Source: Chloroflexi bacterium RBG_16_64_32 (GTDB lineage: Bacteria > Chloroflexota > Dehalococcoidia > SM23-28-2 > RBG-16-64-32). From it: a stretch of DNA of 9,989 nt. The notes under the pieces are model-generated. The model did not search any database and had not been told where the DNA came from. It was given only the letters and a program-made list of their open reading frames with translations. Shown one piece after another: positions 5,852 to 9,989 of the stretch. The number at the start of each line of letters is the position of its first letter. Position 1 is the stretch's first letter. Position numbers and translations under genes: made by a program. Location: assembly GCA_001795235.1 (NCBI GenBank), contig MGNZ01000071.1:1-9989 (forward strand), given 5' to 3'.

Positions 5852-7024
5852 TTACGGCGCCTCGCTGCTCAGCACCATAAGTGTGTGAAAGCCGATGACC
5901 GCTCCCCAGGCGTGGGCAAGCGCCTTCCTCACGTCCGGCACCTGCCTGTCCTCTGCCTTACCCATCACCTGGAGCGCCGCCTCGGCCACCCGGATCAGGC
6001 CTGTAGCGCCGATGGGGTTGGTGCAGAGGACGCCGCCTGAGGGGCAGACGGGCAGATCCCCCTGCATGGTCGTCACCCCGTTTCGGATCAGCTCCGCGCC
6101 CTTGCCCTTCTCGCAGAATCCCAGCGCTTCGTACTCGATGATCTCCTGTATCGAGAAAGCGTTGTAAAGCTCCGCCACGTCCAGTTCAACCAGTGGGTTC
6201 TCGATCTTCGCCTGCCGGTAGACGCGGCGGGCAAGCATGGAGAGGCTGTCCCAGTCTTCGTACCAGGTGCGGTCGCCCGCCCAGTAGTTATCGGTGATCT
6301 GACCGGCGCCAGTGATCCAGGCCGGCTGGTCGGCTATAGCGCGGGCCCGCTTCTCAGCGGCGAAGATGACGGCCACCGCACCATCGGAGCTGGGGCAGCA
6401 GTCGCTCAGGCGCAGGGGCCAGGAGACGACGCGGGTGTTGAGGGCGTCTTCGACCGTGAGCATGCGCATGAGATGGGCATAAGGGTTGCGGCGGGCGTTC
6501 TCGTAGTTCTTGACGGCTATGAGCGCCAGGTCCTCCTCGGTAGTGCCGTAGCGCCAGAAGTGCTTCACGCCCTGGAGGGCGGCGATGGTGATTGCGCCCG
6601 CGCCCTGCCAGCGCTCGTAGATCGGGTCGACGGCCGTGTTCAGGACGAGCTGCGCCTCCAGCGATTCGCCCACCCGCTGGGAGGCGACCGCAAGGACGAC
6701 ATCGAACATGCCGGACGCTACATGGTAGTAGCCCGCCAGGGCGGTGGAACCCCCCGTGGTGCCGCCCGTGGTGATCTTCATCAGGGGCAGGTTAGCGACG
6801 CCGGCGCCGGCGCATGCCTCCACGTTCCAGCGCTCCGGCGCGAACACGCCGTCAAAGGGGTCCATGGAGCCGTAGGCCACCGCTTCGATGTCGCCGGCCT
6901 GAAGGCCAGCCTGCTCCAGGGCGCCGCTCACCGCTTCGTACACCAGCTCCGGGTAGGAGACGTCTACCCGGTGGCTGGTAGCCCGCGTGAGGCCCACACC
7001 AACGATGGCCACCCGCTTCGCCAT
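5852..7024 (-). CDS. thiolase-fold protein (SCPx/Ltp type), non-canonical active site
   Basis: This 390-residue thiolase-superfamily protein opens with Val-Ala-Ile-Val-Gly-Val-Gly-Leu-Thr (5-13) and keeps the overall length and glycine loops of SCPx-type thiolases. The usual nucleophilic-Cys position lies in Gly-Gly-Thr-Thr-Gly-Gly-Ser (87-93) and has Thr. The C-terminal Pro-Ser-Gly-Gly loop (328-331) continues to Asn336-Pro-Ile-Gly-Ala-Thr-Gly, with Asn in place of the GHP histidine. The NEAF/HDCF motif reads Tyr287-Asn-Ala-Phe, and the second thiolase Cys near the C-terminus is absent (His-Ala-Trp-Gly region, 371-374). Classical thiolysis therefore looks unlikely. A retro-aldol or other acyl-CoA reaction, as for Ltp2-type aldolases, or a structural role beside the second paralogue, is possible. 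The ATG is preceded by a repeated GGAGGGAGGG site and lies 3 bases after the upstream paralogue's stop. It is followed by the DUF35 gene. Confidence 0.88.
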   Translation of the reverse strand: MAKRVAIVGVGLTRATSHRVDVSYPELVYEAVSGALEQAGLQAGDIEAVAYGSMDPFDGVFAPERWNVEACAGAGVANLPLMKITTGGTTGGSTALAGYYHVASGMFDVVLAVASQRVGESLEAQLVLNTAVDPIYERWQGAGAITIAALQGVKHFWRYGTTEEDLALIAVKNYENARRNPYAHLMRMLTVEDALNTRVVSWPLRLSDCCPSSDGAVAVIFAAEKRARAIADQPAWITGAGQITDNYWAGDRTWYEDWDSLSMLARRVYRQAKIENPLVELDVAELYNAFSIQEIIEYEALGFCEKGKGAELIRNGVTTMQGDLPVCPSGGVLCTNPIGATGLIRVAEAALQVMGKAEDRQVPDVRKALAHAWGAVIGFHTLMVLSSEAP

Positions 7025-7027
7025 GTC

Positions 7028-8179
7028 CTACCCTCCCTCCATGATTACTACGCAATCGGTTCGGGCGGCCGCCCCGCTGGGGGCGCTCATGCCGTGGGCC
7101 AGGGCCCGCTCCGGCCCGGGCACCTGCCCCTGGCCGGCCTCTCCCCTGAGCTGGAGGGCGGCCTCCGCCGCTCTCAACAGCCCCGCCGCCCCGTAGGGGT
7201 TGCCGCAGACGACGCCGCCGGAGGGGTTGACGGGCAGCCGTCCACCCCGGGCCGTATCCCCTGCTTCGACCAGTCGAGACGCGCCGCCCTCCGGGGCCAG
7301 GCCCAGCGCCTCGTACGCCAGCAGCTCGTGGAACGGAGTGATATCGTGCAGTTCGGCCAGGTCCAGCGCTCTCAAAGGGTCGCTGATGCCCGCCATGCCG
7401 TACGCCTTCTGGGCGGCGCTGCTCAAGGAACTTAGACTGGTGAGGTCCTTCGACCCAAGGTCGTAGCTGTCGATGGCCCAGGCGATGCCCGTCACCCACA
7501 CCGGCTTTTCGCTGATGCGGCGGGTCATTTCTTCCGAGCACAGGACGAGAGCGACGCCGCCCACCGATTGCGGAGGGCAGTGGAGCGCCCTCAGCGGGTA
7601 GCAGACCGGGTCTGAGGAGAGGACGTCCTCGGGAGTCACCGAGGACCGCAGATGGGTCCTGGGATTGACGGCGCCGTTGCCGCGGTTCTTGACCACGACC
7701 CCAGCCGCTTGCTCATCACTAACTCCGTATCGATGGGCGTAGGCGTTGGCCTGGAGGGCCAGGCTGACAAGGTGGCTCTGGCCCAAGGGGCGCACGAACA
7801 GCGGGTCGAACACAACGTTGCTGACGGTCTCGAAGGACGACTCGGCGTGTCCATGGGCGGTGACCATAGCGACGTCAAAAAGGCCGGCGGCGATGCGCAT
7901 GTAGGCGTAGGCCAGGGCCATGATCCCGTCCTCCCCCACGTGACTGGAGTCCTTGAGGTAACCGCCGGAGGACATGGCGGTGTGCATATCGGAGATGGTG
8001 CGGCCGTCCACGGCGTCCCAGCCGGAGCAGATGACCGTGTCCACGTCGCCCCGGTCCAGGCCGGCGTCGGCCAGGGCCAGCCGGGCCGCCTCATAGTCGT
8101 GCTCGTGGTAGATACGGTCGTCGGCGGAAGTTCGCAACGCCGTTTGACCGATCCCGACGATAGCAACTTTAGCGCTCAA
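7028..8179 (-). CDS. second thiolase-fold protein (SCPx/Ltp type), non-canonical active site
   Basis: This 383-residue paralogue of the next gene begins with the matching Val-Ala-Ile-Val-Gly-Ile-Gly-Gln-Thr strand (5-13). The region where thiolases carry the acyl-accepting Cys reads Ser-His-Val-Gly-Glu-Asp-Gly (79-85), with no cysteine. The C-terminal loop is Asn-Pro-Ser-Gly-Gly (318-322) followed by Asn327-Pro-Tyr-Gly-Ala-Ala-Gly, so Asn again replaces the GHP histidine. Unlike its neighbour, it keeps a His-Asp pair in Glu-Leu-His278-Asp279, matching the HDCF site of SCPx thiolases. Different residues kept in the two copies suggest a heteromeric assembly rather than a simple duplication. The start is TTG at 8179, six bases after GGAGG; an in-frame TGA two codons upstream excludes an earlier start. 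An ATG at 8184 is out of frame. It ends 3 bases before its paralogue. Reaction and substrate are unknown. Confidence 0.87.
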   Translation of the reverse strand: MSAKVAIVGIGQTALRTSADDRIYHEHDYEAARLALADAGLDRGDVDTVICSGWDAVDGRTISDMHTAMSSGGYLKDSSHVGEDGIMALAYAYMRIAAGLFDVAMVTAHGHAESSFETVSNVVFDPLFVRPLGQSHLVSLALQANAYAHRYGVSDEQAAGVVVKNRGNGAVNPRTHLRSSVTPEDVLSSDPVCYPLRALHCPPQSVGGVALVLCSEEMTRRISEKPVWVTGIAWAIDSYDLGSKDLTSLSSLSSAAQKAYGMAGISDPLRALDLAELHDITPFHELLAYEALGLAPEGGASRLVEAGDTARGGRLPVNPSGGVVCGNPYGAAGLLRAAEAALQLRGEAGQGQVPGPERALAHGMSAPSGAAARTDCVVIMEGG

Positions 8180-8184
8180 CCATC

Positions 8185-8191
8185 ACCTCCC
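8185..8191 (-). promoter_or_regulatory. ribosome binding site deciding the TTG start of the second thiolase-like gene
   Basis: On the minus strand GGGAGGT is followed after five bases by TTG at 8179. An in-frame TGA at 8185-8183 lies between, so no earlier start is possible and TTG is the first usable codon. Confidence 0.65.
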
Positions 8192-8193
8192 GG

Positions 8194-8853
8194 TCAGTAG
8201 GAGCGGGGCAGGCCCAGGACGTGCTCCCCAATGTAGTTCAGGACCATTTCACGAGATACCGGTACAGTGCGCAGCATGCGGATGAACGGCCACACCGTGA
8301 TAAGGTCAACATCCGTGCTGAAGCCGCTGCCGCCGTGCACCTCGATGGCCAGGTCGCAGGCCTCGGTGGCTGCGTCGGCGGCGGCGAGCTTGGCCATGTT
8401 GGCGTGGGCCGCGGCGGTCACCTTGTCGCCCGCGTCGAACAACTGGGCTGCGTAGCGGGTCATGAGCGCCGCCAGCTCCAGGTTCGTCTTGGCGACAGCC
8501 AGCGGGTGCTGCAACCCCTGGTGGGAACCGATGGGCGCATCGAACACGACCCGCGCCGCCCAGTCCATCGTCTTCGCGTCCAACGCCGCCCGCTCCTCCG
8601 GCGTGCAGGACCGCTGGCACTTCGGGCCGCGCCAGCCCGTGACGCCATACTTCACCAGGGTCGCCTTGTCGTAGCTGGCGAACTCCTCCTCCGGCGTGGT
8701 CCCGGCAGCCCCGCCGCTCTCCCGCCGGCGCGCCATCCCCTCAGCGAAGGCGCCCTCGCGTGCCTTGGCCAGCCAGTAGTCGCGGCCGTACTTGCGGGCC
8801 AGCTGCCGCACGAAATCGCGGATTAAGGTCTCCTGGGCCGAGGGCTCAAGCAC
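8194..8853 (-). CDS. shortened acyl-CoA dehydrogenase-like protein lacking the central domain
   Basis: This is a 219-residue relative of acyl-CoA dehydrogenases, flavoenzymes that normally run to about 380-400 residues. Residues 1-38 resemble the N-terminal helix of the family (Asp-Phe-Val-Arg-Gln-Leu, then Tyr-Trp-Leu-Ala-Lys). Residues about 100-219 match the C-terminal helical domain: Arg-Val-Val-Phe, Pro-Ile-Gly-Ser-His-Gln-Gly-Leu-Gln-His-Pro-Leu-Ala, then Val-His-Gly-Gly-Ser-Gly-Phe. Residues 40-97 match nothing I know, and the central beta domain that holds much of the FAD and substrate site is missing. The C-terminal catalytic motif (usually Glu-Gly-Thr) reads Val-Pro-Val-Ser-Arg-Glu, so the base is not in its usual place. 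It could be an internally deleted relic, a non-catalytic subunit, or a half-enzyme needing a partner. The GTG start at 8853 has GGAGG five bases upstream; the overlapping ATG is out of frame. It heads the operon. Confidence 0.75.
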   Translation of the reverse strand: MLEPSAQETLIRDFVRQLARKYGRDYWLAKAREGAFAEGMARRRESGGAAGTTPEEEFASYDKATLVKYGVTGWRGPKCQRSCTPEERAALDAKTMDWAARVVFDAPIGSHQGLQHPLAVAKTNLELAALMTRYAAQLFDAGDKVTAAAHANMAKLAAADAATEACDLAIEVHGGSGFSTDVDLITVWPFIRMLRTVPVSREMVLNYIGEHVLGLPRSY

Positions 8854-8858
8854 ATGGG

Positions 8859-8863
8859 CCTCC
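8859..8863 (-). promoter_or_regulatory. ribosome binding site deciding the GTG start of the dehydrogenase-like gene
   Basis: On the minus strand GGAGG is followed after five bases by GTG at 8853. An ATG two bases earlier overlaps this GTG but opens only a short ORF in another frame, so GTG is the productive start. Confidence 0.65.
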
Positions 8864-9011
8864 AGAGCACAAGAGTGTCAACACGCTTCGACGCACCACC
8901 GGCGGGATAGATCGACGGCCGGGAATCGGCGCCAGGAGCAGTATCCTGCCCCCGGGCCACGAGACGATCAAGATAGCCGGCTCGGCCGTCGCGCCCGCAG
9001 GCGTCGCGTGG

Positions 9012-9041
9012 ATTATGGCCCGGTCAGTAGTCCGGTGTCAA
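9012..9041 (-). promoter_or_regulatory. sigma-70-type promoter of the acyl-CoA operon
   Basis: On the minus strand a perfect TTGACA (9041-9036) is followed after 18 bases by CATAAT (9017-9012, five of six consensus bases). The -35 overlaps the TGA stop of the upstream sensor-kinase gene. Transcription would start near 9005, leaving a leader of roughly 150 bases before the GTG of the dehydrogenase-like gene. The leader holds no gene or clear riboswitch that I recognise. This is the best promoter-like sequence in the window and separates the catabolic operon from the kinase gene. Confidence 0.6.
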
Positions 9042-9989
9042 CGTCTCTGTGGGCCGGGAGCGCCCGTCACCGCTACTTTTATCCGCGTGCCATCACCCGG
9101 GTTGGACTGAACGTCAAACGACCCCCCCACGAGCTCGGCGCGCTCCTTCATGCCGAGGAGGCCCAGCTTGCTCAACCGGGCGAGGTCCGAGATGTTCTTC
9201 GCGGGCGTAAAGCCAGCGCCGTCATCGGTGATCGACAGCCGGATCTCGCCGTCGCTGAAATCCAGCTCCACAGTGGCCGACGCAGCGTCGGCGTGCTTCT
9301 CGACGTTCCTCAGCGCTTCCTGCGCGATCCGAAACAAGGCAAGTTCCACTGATCCGTCAATACGCCTGGGTTGGCCGGCCACCGTCAGGCGTGCCCCGTG
9401 GGAAAGGCGTCCGTTCGTGTCCTCCACCACCAGTTCGATGGCGGCCACCAGACCCAGGTCGTCGAGAACGGCCGGCCGCAGGTCTCGGCTGTAGCGGCGG
9501 ACAGCCTTTAGAGTTGAGCGCGCCTGTTTCAGCAGGTCGTCAATGGGCTGCGCCACGCTTGGGCCTGCGGCATTGCCCAACTGCTCCAGATTGCGGACCA
9601 GGCTCACGAGCTCCTGAGCGGTCTCATCATGAAGATCGCGGGCGATCCTCAGACGTTCATCCTCTTGGGCCTGGGTTATCTGGCGGACGTATGACTGGAG
9701 GCTCTCCTGTCGTTGCCGGTAGAGCCTGGCGTTCTCTACAGCCACCGAGACCTGCTGGGCCACGGTCATCAGAAGCTCAATCTGCTCATCAGAAAGCGCC
9801 TCTCCTGGGGCGGCAGTGGCGCCCAAGGAACCCAGCACTCCCGATTCCATCAGCAGTGGCACCGCTGCAGTGCGTTCCTCGACGGTTACTGTATCGCGGA
9901 CGGACGCCACGCGTTCGTGAAGCTCGCGCGCGGGAAATTCGGGCGGAGACGCTCCTGGGCCGGAGGCCTCCTCCAGGACAAGCAAACCG
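9038..9989 (-). CDS. sensor histidine kinase, GAF + HisKA_3 + HATPase_c (5' end beyond the window)
   Basis: The C-terminal part of a second NarL-system kinase; the reading frame stays open to the right edge, so the apparent TTG start at 9985 is only an internal Leu in the GAF domain. Counting from that Leu: the end of the GAF domain lies at about 1-86, a linking helix rich in Gln/Arg at 87-108, and the phosphotransfer helix carries His119 in Asp-Leu-His-Asp-Glu-Thr. The HATPase_c domain has an N-box around Asn227, the Asp-Asp-Gly-Ala-Gly-Phe box at 254-259, and a Gly-Leu-Leu-Gly-Met-Lys-Glu-Arg lid region. All catalytic features are intact. It differs from the kinase near 1892-3241, which has Glu-Val-His-Asp-Gly at the phosphorylated His and membrane segments in view. 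No response regulator follows it here. Whether it controls the downstream operon is unknown. Confidence 0.9.
   Translation of the reverse strand, partial: GLLVLEEASGPGASPPEFPARELHERVASVRDTVTVEERTAAVPLLMESGVLGSLGATAAPGEALSDEQIELLMTVAQQVSVAVENARLYRQRQESLQSYVRQITQAQEDERLRIARDLHDETAQELVSLVRNLEQLGNAAGPSVAQPIDDLLKQARSTLKAVRRYSRDLRPAVLDDLGLVAAIELVVEDTNGRLSHGARLTVAGQPRRIDGSVELALFRIAQEALRNVEKHADAASATVELDFSDGEIRLSITDDGAGFTPAKNISDLARLSKLGLLGMKERAELVGGSFDVQSNPGDGTRIKVAVTGAPGPQRR

Noticed and set aside
6473..7541. Long ORFs in other frames over the thiolase genes.
   Set aside because: Arg/Gly/Pro-rich shadow proteins without domains; the minus-strand thiolase frames are clearly coding.
3908..8853. Assigning the operon to anaerobic toluene (bbs) or steroid degradation.
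   Set aside because: The transferase family differs from bbs, no SDR or hydratase is present, and the ChsH1/ChsE gene set is incomplete.
8189..9030. The 12-base sequence CCCGGTCAGTAG occurs at 8189-8200 and 9019-9030, bracketing the dehydrogenase-like gene.
   Set aside because: A few repeated 12-mers are expected by chance in 10 kb, the match does not extend further, and no element is evident; not called a repeat or operator.

Overview
The window is high-GC bacterial DNA without rRNA, tRNA, CRISPR or recognisable insertion sequences. Strong GGAGG-type ribosome sites, several TTG/GTG starts, two NarL-family sensor kinases and a dense acyl-CoA catabolism cluster with archaeal/SCPx-like thiolases and a DUF35 protein would fit a Chloroflexota (e.g. 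Dehalococcoidia-like) genome. That placement is inferred from gene style, not from a phylogenetic marker.

Left block (115 to about 1235, + strand): a compact row of small genes. These are a DUF6941-like protein, a 67-aa unknown protein, a PemK/MazF-like toxin-family protein, and a short ORF that overlaps the toxin stop codon by 4 bp and then runs antisense into the next gene. This block looks less GC-rich than the rest (one 60-base sample, 181-240, is about 52% GC, against about 68% at 8521-8580). It may be a mobile or accessory island that ends abruptly at the 3' end of the response-regulator gene.

Central signalling region (1236-3706): a two-component pair on the minus strand. The sensor kinase has 2 membrane segments, a GAF domain with four cysteines, HisKA_3 and HATPase domains. 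A NarL-type response regulator follows, joined by a 4-bp ATGA overlap. Divergent from it is a 56-aa membrane/coiled-coil miniprotein with a very strong ribosome site. The 294-base divergent spacer (3242-3535) should hold both promoters; only one modest candidate, for the kinase, was found. A 16-bp hairpin at 3720-3762 separates the miniprotein from the convergent catabolic operon.

Right region (3908-9989, minus strand): in transcription order, the 3' part of a second GAF/HisKA_3 sensor kinase (cut by the window edge), then an excellent promoter-like sequence overlapping its stop codon. An apparent operon follows: a short, internally deleted acyl-CoA dehydrogenase-like protein, two tandem thiolase-fold proteins, a DUF35 zinc-ribbon/OB-fold protein, and the A and B subunits of a type I 3-oxoacid CoA-transferase. 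Spacings are 3 to 19 bases, so co-transcription is likely. The set suggests activation and cleavage of a 3-oxoacyl- or 3-hydroxyacyl-CoA type substrate. Both thiolase-fold proteins lack the usual nucleophilic Cys and the GHP-motif His, so the chemistry may be aldolase-like (compare Ltp2/ChsH2 of steroid degradation) rather than classical thiolysis. The substrate cannot be read from the sequence.

The most noteworthy points are the non-canonical thiolase pair with DUF35, the shortened dehydrogenase heading the operon, the four-cysteine GAF sensor, and the DUF6941/PemK-like gene row.
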